This document shows, piece after piece, positions 7,100-13,740 of a stretch of DNA of 14,010 nt. The stretch lies in assembly GCA_017452335.1 (NCBI GenBank), contig JAFTMP010000059.1, positions 1-14,010 of the forward strand. Direction: 5' to 3'. The notes below the pieces were generated by a model. The model was not told where the DNA came from. It saw only the letters and a program-made list of their open reading frames with translations, and did not search any database. The position numbers and the translations under genes are program-made. Origin of the DNA: Clostridia bacterium (GTDB taxonomy: Bacteria; Bacillota; Clostridia; Oscillospirales; CAG-272). How positions within the stretch are numbered: the first letter of the stretch is position 1; the number at the start of each line of letters is the position of its first letter.

Positions 7100-7131
7100 A
7101 TGATGGTATCGGGCTCGCCCGATACCATCAT
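7100..7131. other. 14-bp perfect hairpin overlapping the uvrB stop codon
   Basis: ATGATGGTATCGGG (7100-7113) and its exact complement (7118-7131) flank a 4-base loop. The arm nearest uvrB contains the uvrB TGA (7128-7130). No T run follows on the minus strand, so a simple intrinsic terminator is doubtful; it may protect the 3' end or mark the boundary of the adjacent repeat element. Confidence 0.6.
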
Positions 7132-9110
7132 TTTAGGCTTTCAATGCGGTCGCGCAGCTCGGCGGCTTTTTCAAATTCAAGAAGGGATGCGGCGGTCTTC
7201 ATCTCGGCGGTGAGCTGCTCGATGAGCTTTAGGCGCTCTTCTTCGCTGAGCACCACCATGCGCTCTTCTTTTTTGCCCTTTTTCTTGCCGCTCTTGTCGC
7301 CACTGACCTTGCCGCCCAGGTCGATGAGGTCGCGGACGGACTTTTCAATCGTTTTGGGCACGATGCCATGCTCGGCGTTGTATGCAGATTGGATCTTGCG
7401 GCGGCGGGCGGTTTCGGTGATGGCGGCTTCCATGGCGGGGGTGATCACGTCGGCATACATGATGACATGCCCCTCGGCGTTACGGGCGGCTCTGCCCACC
7501 GTTTGGATCAGCGACGTTTCGGTTCGAAGGAACCCCGATTTGTCGGCATCCAAAATGGCAACCAGCGAAACCTCGGGAATGTCAAGCCCTTCTCGTAGCA
7601 GATTGACCCCCACCAGTACGTCAAAAACGCCCAAGCGCAGATCACGGATGATCTCGGTGCGCTCCATGGTCTCCACTTGATGGTGGATATATTTCACCTT
7701 TAGGAGGTTTTGCTCAAAATATTCGGTGAGGTCCTCTGCCATTTTTGTGGTCAGCGTGGTCACCAGTACCCGCTCGTTTTTCTGTGCCCTTGCGCGCACC
7801 TCACCAATGAGGTCATCCACCTGCCCTTTGATGGGACGCACCTCAATTTCCGGGTCAATGAGCCCGGTGGGGCGGATGAGCTGCTCGGCGATCTGCTCGG
7901 CATGCTCCTTTTCGTATTTTGCGGGGGTGGCAGACACAAAGATGGTCTGATTGAGCTTTTCTTCGAATTCGTGGAAATAAAGGGGGCGGTTGTCATAAGC
8001 CGAGGGCAGACGGAAGCCGAATTCCACCAAATTCTTCTTTCTTGCGGTGTCTCCTCCCGACATGCCGCCCACCTGGGGAACGGTCACATGGGATTCGTCC
8101 ACGAAAAGAAGAAAATCATCGGGGAAAAAGTCAAGCAGGGTGTAGGGGGTGGAGCCGGGGGCTCTGCCCGACAGCACGCGGGAATAGTTTTCCACCCCGG
8201 GGCAGAAGCCGATCTCGCGAAGCATCTCCATATCGTAGTTGGTGCGCTGTTCAATGCGCTGTGCTTCGATGAGCTTTCCTTCGCTTTTGAAGAAGGCGAC
8301 CCGCTCCTCCATCTCCTTTTTGATCTCCAAAAGCGCCTTTTCTCTCTGCTCGGGTGCGGAAACATAGTGCGTTGCAGGGAAGATGGGCACATAGGACATG
8401 GTGCGAAAGAACTCTCCCGTTAAGGGCTGAAATTCAATGATGCGGTCGATCTCCTCCCCGAAAAATTCCACGCGGTAGGCGCGGTTGTCAAAGCCCGAGG
8501 GGAAGACCTCCACGGTGTCGCCTCGCACACGGAATTTGTTTCTTGTGAATTCAATATCGTTTCGCTCATAGCGGATGGAAATGAGCCGATCAAGAAAGTC
8601 GTCTCGGTCCATCTCCATGCCGGGCCGCAGTCCGATCATCTGGTTTTTATATTCCGCGGGGTCACCCAGCGTGTAGATGCAGGACACCGACGCCACCACG
8701 ATCACATCCCGCCGCTCCAGCAGAGAGGAGGTGGCAGAGTGGCGCAGTTTGTCAATTTCATCGTTGACGGCAGAATCCTTTTCGATATACAGATCCTTGC
8801 CCGGGATATACGCCTCGGGCTGGTAGTAGTCATAATAGGAAACGAAATATTCCACCGCATTATCGGGGAAAAACTCCCGAAACTCTGCGCAAAGCTGGGC
8901 GGCAAGGGTCTTGTTGTGGGCAAGGACCAAGGTGGGACGGTTGACCTTTTCGATCACGTTTGCCATGGTGAAGGTCTTGCCCGAGCCCGTCACGCCGAGA
9001 AGCACCTGGTTTTTCATGCCCGATAGCACGCCCTTAACCAGCTTTTCAATGGCGGCGGGCTGATCGCCCGTGGGCTTGTATTCCGAATGTAAAATAAACT
9101 TGTCGGGCAC
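7128..9110 (-). CDS. uvrB: Excinuclease ABC subunit B (UvrB)
   Basis: UvrB verifies DNA damage delivered by UvrA and recruits UvrC for incision. The 660-residue product has the full family layout: Walker A GVTGSGKT (39-46), the damage-probing beta-hairpin region with YFVSYYDYYQPEAY and YIEKDSAVNDEI, helicase motif II as LLFVDESH, SATPAKYE, the C-terminal helicase motifs (VGVNLLREGLDIPEVSLV and QTVGRAARN), and a final UVR domain (EFEKAAELRDRI) that contacts UvrC. The start is GTG (9108-9110), supported by GAGAGGAG seven bases upstream and by homology from PDKFILHSEY. A Lys/Gly-rich linker precedes the UVR domain. It lies 35 bases after the small hydrolase gene and is probably co-transcribed with it. 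uvrA follows after the repeat element. Confidence 0.98.
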   Translation of the reverse strand: MPDKFILHSEYKPTGDQPAAIEKLVKGVLSGMKNQVLLGVTGSGKTFTMANVIEKVNRPTLVLAHNKTLAAQLCAEFREFFPDNAVEYFVSYYDYYQPEAYIPGKDLYIEKDSAVNDEIDKLRHSATSSLLERRDVIVVASVSCIYTLGDPAEYKNQMIGLRPGMEMDRDDFLDRLISIRYERNDIEFTRNKFRVRGDTVEVFPSGFDNRAYRVEFFGEEIDRIIEFQPLTGEFFRTMSYVPIFPATHYVSAPEQREKALLEIKKEMEERVAFFKSEGKLIEAQRIEQRTNYDMEMLREIGFCPGVENYSRVLSGRAPGSTPYTLLDFFPDDFLLFVDESHVTVPQVGGMSGGDTARKKNLVEFGFRLPSAYDNRPLYFHEFEEKLNQTIFVSATPAKYEKEHAEQIAEQLIRPTGLIDPEIEVRPIKGQVDDLIGEVRARAQKNERVLVTTLTTKMAEDLTEYFEQNLLKVKYIHHQVETMERTEIIRDLRLGVFDVLVGVNLLREGLDIPEVSLVAILDADKSGFLRTETSLIQTVGRAARNAEGHVIMYADVITPAMEAAITETARRRKIQSAYNAEHGIVPKTIEKSVRDLIDLGGKVSGDKSGKKKGKKEERMVVLSEEERLKLIEQLTAEMKTAASLLEFEKAAELRDRIESLK

Positions 9111-9117
9111 GGCTTCA

Positions 9118-9125
9118 CTCCTCTC
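9118..9125 (-). promoter_or_regulatory. Ribosome binding site fixing the GTG start of uvrB
   Basis: GAGAGGAG on the minus strand, seven bases before the GTG start at 9108-9110. Confidence 0.8.
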
Positions 9126-9145
9126 TTTTTAAATGCTTTTTGATC

Positions 9146-9721
9146 TTAAAACAAATACCGTTCGGGCAAGTCGATAAATTCTTCAAGCATGTTTTCAAAA
9201 TTGTGGTCGGCGTTTTGGATGACGGTGGTGCTATTGCCCTCGGAGAGCAGGGCGTTCAAAAAGGGCAGGTAGCGCATGCTTTGATCTCTGCCGCCGTACA
9301 GCATCGTCAGCCGCTCTCCCTCAAATTTTGCCAGCCCTTCCTTGGTTTTATGCAGATTGATCATCAGCGGGGCGTTGACCGATAAGACTCTCTTGATCTT
9401 GGAGTTTAAATAGGCGTAGGACGCCAGCATCTGCCCGCCCTTGGAGTTGCCGAAGGCATAGAGTTCATGGGTGCTTTTAAAATACTTGTCAATAAACGCG
9501 CTGTCAAGAACCATACAATCCTTGATGGACAAGTCGATGGGGTTGCTTGAAACCAAGACCGAACAGCCGTGTTCGGCGCGGATCTGTTTGGCAATCCGCA
9601 AATACTTGTTTTCCTTGCCGTAAATATCTCCGCCGTTTCCCACTTTGATATAAAGCAGGTGACTATTTCCGTTGATGATCCCGTATTCGGTATTGTTTTC
9701 AGTTATTAAAACATCAAACAA
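9146..9721 (-). CDS. Small alpha/beta-hydrolase-fold protein, substrate unknown
   Basis: 191 residues with a recognisable serine-hydrolase triad in order: nucleophile elbow G91-N-S93-K-G95 after a hydrophobic strand (LYAF), Asp146 in MLYGGRDQS, and His173 in NADHNF. A GNGGD loop (28-32) after the first strand could serve the oxyanion hole. There is no signal peptide and no membrane segment, so it should be cytoplasmic. The short length leaves little room for a lid domain. The start is TTG (9719-9721), because a TGA lies just upstream in frame and GAGGTGA (9728-9734) sits six bases before it. It has its own promoter and runs into uvrB after 35 bases, suggesting co-transcription; a repair role is not shown. 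Esterase, lipase or peptidase activity cannot be told from sequence. Confidence 0.8.
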   Translation of the reverse strand: MFDVLITENNTEYGIINGNSHLLYIKVGNGGDIYGKENKYLRIAKQIRAEHGCSVLVSSNPIDLSIKDCMVLDSAFIDKYFKSTHELYAFGNSKGGQMLASYAYLNSKIKRVLSVNAPLMINLHKTKEGLAKFEGERLTMLYGGRDQSMRYLPFLNALLSEGNSTTVIQNADHNFENMLEEFIDLPERYLF

Positions 9722-9727
9722 CAGCGT

Positions 9728-9734
9728 TCACCTC
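9728..9734 (-). promoter_or_regulatory. Ribosome binding site fixing the TTG start of the hydrolase
   Basis: GAGGTGA on the minus strand, six bases before TTG (9719-9721). The nearby GTG and ATG are out of frame or lead to an immediate stop. Confidence 0.65.
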
Positions 9735-9780
9735 ATGTCCCTCGTCTTTCGTGAAACGAAAATTTGTTCTTGCTCTTTTC

Positions 9781-9809
9781 AGTATACCACATTTTTATAC
9801 AAAATGGAA
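9781..9809 (-). promoter_or_regulatory. Promoter of the hydrolase-uvrB transcript
   Basis: On the minus strand -10 TATACT (9781-9786) carries the extended TG-n motif directly upstream; TTCCAT (9804-9809), 17 nt away, is a weak -35. No LexA-type box was seen in the leader. Confidence 0.65.
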
Positions 9810-9811
9810 GA

Positions 9812-9847
9812 GCGGTGAAGCATTTTTCTAAAAAAATGTTTCACCGC
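9812..9847 (-). terminator. Terminator of the NlpC-like/nicotinamidase-like operon
   Basis: The hairpin has GCGGTGAA pairing with TTCACCGC and an inner CATTTTT/AAAAATG after one A-C mismatch, 21 bases past the gene stop. The minus-strand tail is TCTTCCATTTTG, only partly T-rich. The plus-strand side ends in a TTTTTT run a few bases on. Confidence 0.6.
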
Positions 9848-9868
9848 AAGAAGTTTTTTATACAGCGT

Positions 9869-10384
9869 TTATACGATCTCGATTTGGCAGTTTTTCATTG
9901 CCTGCAATGCGCGCTCGTGGGCTTCGGGCGTGGTGCCCGCACAGCAGGAGGCGTCCACCTTCACGGTTGCCTCGGGCAAAAAGGCTTTGATGAGCAGGGC
10001 GTTGGAGATCACGCAGATATCGGTGCATACCCCGATGAGCGTCACCGCTTCAATGGGCTTGATCTTATTATAGGAAGAAAGCATCTGCCCCAGCTCCGCG
10101 GAGCCGAAGGTGGGCTTGTCAATGGGCGGGGTGACCAGCAGGCGCTCAATGTCTCTTACAAGATGCCAGCCGATGCCCCCCTTGATGCAGTGGGGAACAG
10201 GGAGCTTTTTGCCCTCTGCTGTGGAAAGATAGTTTTCGCCGTGGGTATCCCTGGTGGCAAGCACCATGCCGTCAAAATTTTTGATTTTGTCAACCACAGC
10301 GGGCAGGATCGCCACAGCTTCCTTGGAGCCAAGTGCCCCGGTGATGAAATCATTTTGCATATCTACAACGATCAGTACGTTCAT
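9869..10384 (-). CDS. Isochorismatase-family cysteine hydrolase, nicotinamidase-like
   Basis: 171 residues of the isochorismatase fold. The catalytic triad is visible: Asp8 in VVDMQNDF, Lys90 in IDKPTFGS and Cys124 in GVCTDICV. Asp46 and His48 (RDTH) and His65 in PVPHCIKG correspond to the zinc site of nicotinamidase/pyrazinamidase enzymes, and HCIKGGIGW resembles their signature. This favours hydrolysis of nicotinamide to nicotinate and ammonia in NAD salvage over isochorismate cleavage. No other NAD gene is nearby, so the substrate is inferred from motifs. The ATG (10382-10384) follows AAAAGGAG. It is the second gene of a two-gene operon, 29 bases after the NlpC/P60-like gene, and is followed by a hairpin terminator. 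Confidence 0.88.
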   Translation of the reverse strand: MNVLIVVDMQNDFITGALGSKEAVAILPAVVDKIKNFDGMVLATRDTHGENYLSTAEGKKLPVPHCIKGGIGWHLVRDIERLLVTPPIDKPTFGSAELGQMLSSYNKIKPIEAVTLIGVCTDICVISNALLIKAFLPEATVKVDASCCAGTTPEAHERALQAMKNCQIEIV

Positions 10385-10413
10385 AACAGTGCTCCTTTTG
10401 GCTCGTAGATTGA

Positions 10414-11016
10414 TTAGTCGGTATGTAAAGCGGCGGGGGCGCCCAAGAGACGTCCTTCGTCAATGGACTGCCTTAGTCCCCCAAGCGTTCCTTCATAAAT
10501 ACAAGTGAGCTCCTTTTGATTTAAAAAATCCATGGGACGGTAAAGGGACGCGGGCATTTGCAGTTCAATTGCCCCCGATACCGCCAGCGTTTCGGCAACG
10601 AAGCGGGAGCAGACGTAGTTTTTGCAGTTTTCCCGCTCCTTGTGAAAATAGTTGTAAAGAATTCCGGGAATATCGTAGGAGGGGGAGGGCTTTGCATTGT
10701 CAAAGAGGGCGATACGTGCCTTTGCCGCATCGTATACCTCCTTGCAAACGCGCACCTCAAAGAGCATACAGGGTGCGTTCTGGCAATCTGCCATTACCCC
10801 TTTGGTGATGTTTTCATGAATGAAGCCGGCGGGCAGAACAAAGCGCTTGTGGCGTCTTGCAAAGCTGTAAAGCTCTCTCATGGTGGGATCAAAGCCGATA
10901 GAGGAGTGGGTCAGCTTTGCTTTGGTGAACAAGCCGATGAGCTTGGAAACAGAAGTGGAGGAGCGCATGGTCAATACGTAAATGCTATAGCTGCTTTGTA
11001 CGGTTTTCGTTGTCAT
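10414..11016 (-). CDS. Permuted papain-like (NlpC/P60, YiiX-type) protein
   Basis: 200 residues. His37 in KLTHSSIGFD comes before Cys136 in NYVCSRFVAE, the reversed order typical of circularly permuted NlpC/P60 (YaeF/YiiX-like) proteins. Further family-like stretches are ELYSFARR and GFIHENITKG. No signal peptide or transmembrane helix is seen, so it should be cytoplasmic, unlike cell-wall NlpC/P60 hydrolases; permuted members include thiol hydrolases or acyltransferases acting on amides or lipids. The substrate cannot be read from the sequence. The ATG (11014-11016) follows AAAGGAG by seven bases. First gene of an operon with the nicotinamidase-like hydrolase, under its own promoter divergent from ylxM-ffh. 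Confidence 0.75.
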   Translation of the reverse strand: MTTKTVQSSYSIYVLTMRSSTSVSKLIGLFTKAKLTHSSIGFDPTMRELYSFARRHKRFVLPAGFIHENITKGVMADCQNAPCMLFEVRVCKEVYDAAKARIALFDNAKPSPSYDIPGILYNYFHKERENCKNYVCSRFVAETLAVSGAIELQMPASLYRPMDFLNQKELTCIYEGTLGGLRQSIDEGRLLGAPAALHTD

Positions 11017-11045
11017 TGCAGTCTCCTTTCATGGTCGTTCACACC

Positions 11046-11074
11046 ATTATAGCAGAAAAAGTCCGCGATGAAAA
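11046..11074 (-). promoter_or_regulatory. Promoter of the NlpC-like/nicotinamidase-like operon
   Basis: On the minus strand a perfect extended -10, TGCTATAAT (hexamer 11046-11051), with TTTTCA (11069-11074) as a moderate -35 at 17 nt. The leader is short, under 30 nt. Confidence 0.75.
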
Positions 11075-11135
11075 GAGCTTTTTTTTAATTAACAAAAAAT
11101 TCAAATTCTTTTGTGAAAAAAAGAGCAAAAAGCAC

Positions 11136-11164
11136 TTGACAGAACAGAGGGTGTGTGGTATACT
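11136..11164 (+). promoter_or_regulatory. Promoter of the ylxM-ffh-rpsP-khpA operon
   Basis: Perfect -35 TTGACA (11136-11141), a 17-nt spacer, and -10 TATACT (11159-11164) with the extended TG-n motif. Near-consensus, so strong expression is expected. Confidence 0.92.
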
Positions 11165-11187
11165 CTGTAAAGCGATTTGCTTTACAG
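11165..11187 (+). promoter_or_regulatory. 9-bp palindrome at the ylxM transcription start
   Basis: CTGTAAAGC (11165-11173) and GCTTTACAG (11179-11187) flank a 5-nt loop directly after the -10 box. It spans the expected start site (about 11171), so the RNA would hold only part of the left arm. This placement suits a DNA operator at least as well as a 5' RNA hairpin. Confidence 0.5.
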
Positions 11188-11189
11188 CG

Positions 11190-11196
11190 AAAGGTG
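11190..11196 (+). promoter_or_regulatory. Ribosome binding site fixing the GTG start of ylxM
   Basis: AAAGGTG lies seven bases before GTG (11204-11206). The longer in-frame TTG at 11177 falls inside the palindrome at the transcription start and has no such site. Confidence 0.6.
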
Positions 11197-11203
11197 TGGT
11201 GTT

Positions 11204-11545
11204 GTGCCTGCAAGTGCCGAGAAAAACTACACGGTGGGCATGCTTTTGGATTTCTACGGAGAGCTGTTGACCGAAAGACAGAGAGAACTGGCGGATCTCT
11301 ATTATAATGACGATCTGTCGCTTTCTGAGGTGGCAGAGGAGTGTGGGATCACAAGGCAAGGGGTGCGCGATGCACTGAAAAAAGCGGAAGAACAGCTTTT
11401 GGGCTTTGAAGAGCGGCTGGGGCTTCTGCAAAAGCACCTGCAAAGCGTAAAGACCTTAAACGAGGTGCTCTTAGAACTGGAGGAGCTGGAAAAGCAGGGC
11501 GTGCAAACAGCAAAGATCGCGCGAAAGATCAAGGCGTTGCTGTAA
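11204..11545 (+). CDS. ylxM: YlxM/p13-like helix-turn-helix protein of the SRP operon
   Basis: About 113 residues from the GTG at 11204. YlxM is a small sigma-factor-region-4-like protein encoded next to ffh in Firmicutes and proposed to act with the signal recognition particle. The family pattern is clear: MLLDFYGELLTERQ near the N-terminus, the acidic-aromatic LYYNDDLS, and then a helix-turn-helix SLSEVAEECGITRQGVRDAL followed by a Glu/Leu-rich, probably coiled-coil C-terminal half. Residues before MLLDFY are not conserved, so the exact start is less certain; GTG is chosen by its ribosome binding site. It is first in the operon, with ffh starting 48 bases later. A palindrome at the promoter could be its own target, which is only a guess. 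Confidence 0.88.
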   Translation: MPASAEKNYTVGMLLDFYGELLTERQRELADLYYNDDLSLSEVAEECGITRQGVRDALKKAEEQLLGFEERLGLLQKHLQSVKTLNEVLLELEELEKQGVQTAKIARKIKALL

Positions 11546-11593
11546 AGAATTCGGAAGTGAAAATGCTTCGTGCTCCGAAAGGAAGGAGGACAG

Positions 11594-12931
11594 ATGTTTC
11601 AGAATTTATCAGATAAGCTGGATGCGGCTTTTAAAAAGTTTAAAAACAAAGGAAAGCTGACCGAAAGCGATGTAAAAGAAGGCATGCGGGAGATCAAGCT
11701 GGCATTGCTTGAGGCTGACGTAAACTTCAAGGTGGTTAAGGAATTCATTGCCACCGTTTCCCAGCGCTGTGTGGGTGCTGAGGTGCTGGAAAGTCTGGTG
11801 CCCTCCCAGCATATCGTTAAAATTGTAAATGAAGAGCTGACCGCACTGATGGGCGGAACAGTTTCCAAGCTTCAAATCTCTTCAAGACCTCCCACAGTGA
11901 TCATGATGGTGGGTCTGCAGGGTGCAGGTAAGACCACACACTGCGGCAAGCTGGCGGGTATGTATAAGGCAAAGGGCAAAAGACCTCTGCTTGTAGCCTG
12001 CGATATCTACCGTCCTGCGGCGATCAAGCAGCTCCAGGTGGTAGGCGGAAATCTGGGCGTGCCGGTGTTTACCATGCCCGAGGGAACCGATCCCGTGGAG
12101 ATTGCTAAGAAGTCCATGGAGCATGCCGAGCGCCACGGACATGATATGGTGTTTATTGATACCGCCGGTCGTCTGCATATTGACGAGAAGATGATGGACG
12201 AGATCAAGAACATCAAGGACGCAGTGAATCCCCATGAAATTCTGCTGGTGGTGGATGCCATGACCGGTCAGGATGCGGTAAACGTGGCAAAGGCGTTTAA
12301 CGACCTGCTGGATGTAACGGGCGTTGTGATGTCCAAGCTTGACGGTGATACCCGAGGCGGTGCGGCACTGTCTGTTAAGTATGTAACGGGCAAGCCCATC
12401 AAATTTATCGGTACGGGCGAAAAGTTAGATGCCATCGAGCCCTTCCATCCCGACAGAATGGCACAGAGAATCCTTGGCATGGGCGACGTGCTCTCGCTGA
12501 TTGAAAAGGCAGAGGCGGCGTACGATGACAAGCAGGCAGAAGAGTTAGAAAAGAAGATGCGGGAGCAGAGCTTCGATCTCAACGATTATTTGGATCAGTT
12601 TGAGCAGATCAAAAAGATGGGCTCTATGGAACAGCTTCTTTCCATGATCCCCGGTCTTTCTGCAAACTTAAAGGATGTGCAGATCGACGAGCGGCAACTT
12701 GACCGCATGAAGGCGATCATTCAGTCCATGACCCCCGCAGAGCGTAAAAAGCCGGAGCTGCTAAACGCTTCCAGACGCAAGCGTATCGCGGCAGGATCGG
12801 GCAACAGCGTGCAGGCGGTCAACCAGCTCATCAAGCAATTTGAGCAGACCAAAAAGATGATGAAGGAGCTCACAGGTGCCAAGGGCAACAAGAAGCTTCA
12901 AAAGATGTTCGGAAAGAACTTCAAATTCTAA
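11594..12931 (+). CDS. ffh: Signal recognition particle protein Ffh
   Basis: GTPase of the bacterial signal recognition particle; with SRP RNA it binds signal sequences on ribosomes and docks to FtsY at the membrane. 445 residues in the standard order: helical N domain (1-100), G domain with G1 GLQGAGKTT (108-116), DIYRPAAIKQLQ, DTAGRLHID (189-197) and SKLDGDTRGG (247-256), then the Met-rich M domain from about 300 (FEQIKKMGSMEQLLSMIPG, RRKRIAAGSG), the part that binds signal peptides and RNA. The ATG at 11594 follows AAGGAGGA; upstream in-frame codons are leader. It lies in the ylxM operon and is followed by rpsP after 85 bases. No SRP RNA gene and no ftsY are in the window. Confidence 0.98.
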   Translation: MFQNLSDKLDAAFKKFKNKGKLTESDVKEGMREIKLALLEADVNFKVVKEFIATVSQRCVGAEVLESLVPSQHIVKIVNEELTALMGGTVSKLQISSRPPTVIMMVGLQGAGKTTHCGKLAGMYKAKGKRPLLVACDIYRPAAIKQLQVVGGNLGVPVFTMPEGTDPVEIAKKSMEHAERHGHDMVFIDTAGRLHIDEKMMDEIKNIKDAVNPHEILLVVDAMTGQDAVNVAKAFNDLLDVTGVVMSKLDGDTRGGAALSVKYVTGKPIKFIGTGEKLDAIEPFHPDRMAQRILGMGDVLSLIEKAEAAYDDKQAEELEKKMREQSFDLNDYLDQFEQIKKMGSMEQLLSMIPGLSANLKDVQIDERQLDRMKAIIQSMTPAERKKPELLNASRRKRIAAGSGNSVQAVNQLIKQFEQTKKMMKELTGAKGNKKLQKMFGKNFKF

Positions 12932-13016
12932 AAATTGTTCACTAAATCGGCACAGCCGGTTATGAAAAATAAAAAAATTAAAAACAAAAAACATTTATTT
13001 TCGGAGGAATACAAAA

Positions 13017-13259
13017 ATGGCAGTAAAAATCAGACTGAGAAGAATGGGTCAGAAGAAGGCACCCTTCTACCGTGTAGTTGTTGCAGATTCCAGATGCCCC
13101 AGAGACGGCCGCTTCATCGAGGAGATCGGTTACTACAACCCCATGACCAATCCCGCTGAGGTGAAGATCGACGCTGAAAAGGCAAAGAACTGGCTGAACA
13201 ACGGTGCACAGCCCACCGAGACTGTAAAGTCTTTGCTGAAGAAAAGCGAAATCATTTGA
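13017..13259 (+). CDS. rpsP: Small ribosomal subunit protein bS16
   Basis: bS16 is an early-binding protein of the 30S subunit that contacts 16S rRNA. The 80-residue product matches the family from the first residue (MAVKIRLRRMGQKKAPFYR, VVADSRCPRDGRFIE, GYYNP) and has the normal short length. The ATG at 13017 follows CGGAGGAA with seven bases between. The 85-base gap after ffh is A-rich and shows only a tiny CGGC-ACA-GCCG hairpin, so the gene is probably co-transcribed with ffh. khpA starts 28 bases after its TGA. Confidence 0.98.
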   Translation: MAVKIRLRRMGQKKAPFYRVVVADSRCPRDGRFIEEIGYYNPMTNPAEVKIDAEKAKNWLNNGAQPTETVKSLLKKSEII

Positions 13260-13287
13260 CCCCCTTTTTTAACAAGGAGGTTGTCGA

Positions 13288-13521
13288 ATGGACTTGAAGA
13301 AAGTATTGGCAGACATTGCCCGCAGTATCGTGGACAAGCCTGAAGAGGTGGTTGTCAGCGAAGAGCAGGACGGAAATGATTTGGTCCTGGTTCTCAGCGT
13401 TGCCCCCGACGATATGGGCAAGGTCATCGGCAAGCACGGAAAGATTGCAAAGTCCATCCGTCTTGTAATGAAGTCGGCTGCAGGAAAGTGCGGCAGACGC
13501 GTTGACGTGGAAATCAGATAA
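13288..13521 (+). CDS. khpA: KH-domain RNA-binding protein KhpA
   Basis: 77 residues forming essentially one KH domain. The RNA-binding GxxG loop is seen as VIGKHGKIAKSIR (46-58), between the beta strand LVLVLSVAP and the C-terminal strand RRVDVEIR. KhpA (YlqC-type) binds RNA, often with KhpB/EloR, and affects cell elongation and small-RNA-linked regulation in Gram-positive bacteria. The ATG at 13288 follows AAGGAGG by seven bases. Its place right after rpsP is the usual Firmicute order. The usual followers rimM, trmD and rplS are absent; two hairpins close the operon instead. Confidence 0.95.
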   Translation: MDLKKVLADIARSIVDKPEEVVVSEEQDGNDLVLVLSVAPDDMGKVIGKHGKIAKSIRLVMKSAAGKCGRRVDVEIR

Positions 13522-13524
13522 GGA

Positions 13525-13546
13525 CACACCAAAGCCTTTTGGCGTG
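13525..13546 (+). other. Hairpin just after khpA
   Basis: CACACCAAA (13525-13533) pairs with TTTGGCGTG (13538-13546) with one A-C mismatch and a 4-nt loop. It has no T tail and stands immediately before the main terminator. Confidence 0.5.
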
Positions 13547-13552
13547 CCCGAT

Positions 13553-13590
13553 AAAAAGCGCGCCAAGGGGCATCCTTTGGGGCGCTTTTT
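13553..13590 (+). terminator. Intrinsic terminator of the ylxM-ffh-rpsP-khpA operon
   Basis: The outer arms AAAAAGCGC (13553-13561) and GCGCTTTTT (13582-13590) are perfect complements. Inside, CCAAGG pairs loosely with CCTTTGG. The 3' arm ends in five T, followed by GCCTTTTATT. Confidence 0.88.
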
Positions 13591-13598
13591 GCCTTTTA

Positions 13599-13628
13599 TT
13601 CCGAAAAAATGAAAGTGAATGTTATAAG
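13599..13628 (+). promoter_or_regulatory. Possible extended -10 promoter of the rRNA methyltransferase gene
   Basis: TGTTATAAG carries an extended -10 (hexamer TATAAG, 13623-13628); the -35 region (TTCCGA, 18 nt upstream) is poor. The leader then has two hairpins, TTTTGAAAG/CTTTCAAAA and GGGGC/GCCCC, before the gene. Confidence 0.4.
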
Positions 13629-13740
13629 TTTTGAAAGATCACGCTTTCAAAATTATGTTTTTGTGCATTGCGGGGCAAAAACAGCCCCAATTCCCTAAGA
13701 AAGGAAGGCGTTCGTTTACGAAAGCCATGATTATAGAACT

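Noticed and set aside
6766..7680. Plus-strand 304-codon frame across the uvrB-uvrA gap
   Set aside because: Half is antisense to uvrB and the rest is inverted-repeat DNA; its composition is not protein-like and it has no initiation site.
9722..9790. LexA/SOS operator ahead of the hydrolase-uvrB transcript
   Set aside because: Only loose GAAC and GTTTC half-sites with wrong spacing are present; no CGAAC-N4-GTTCG match.
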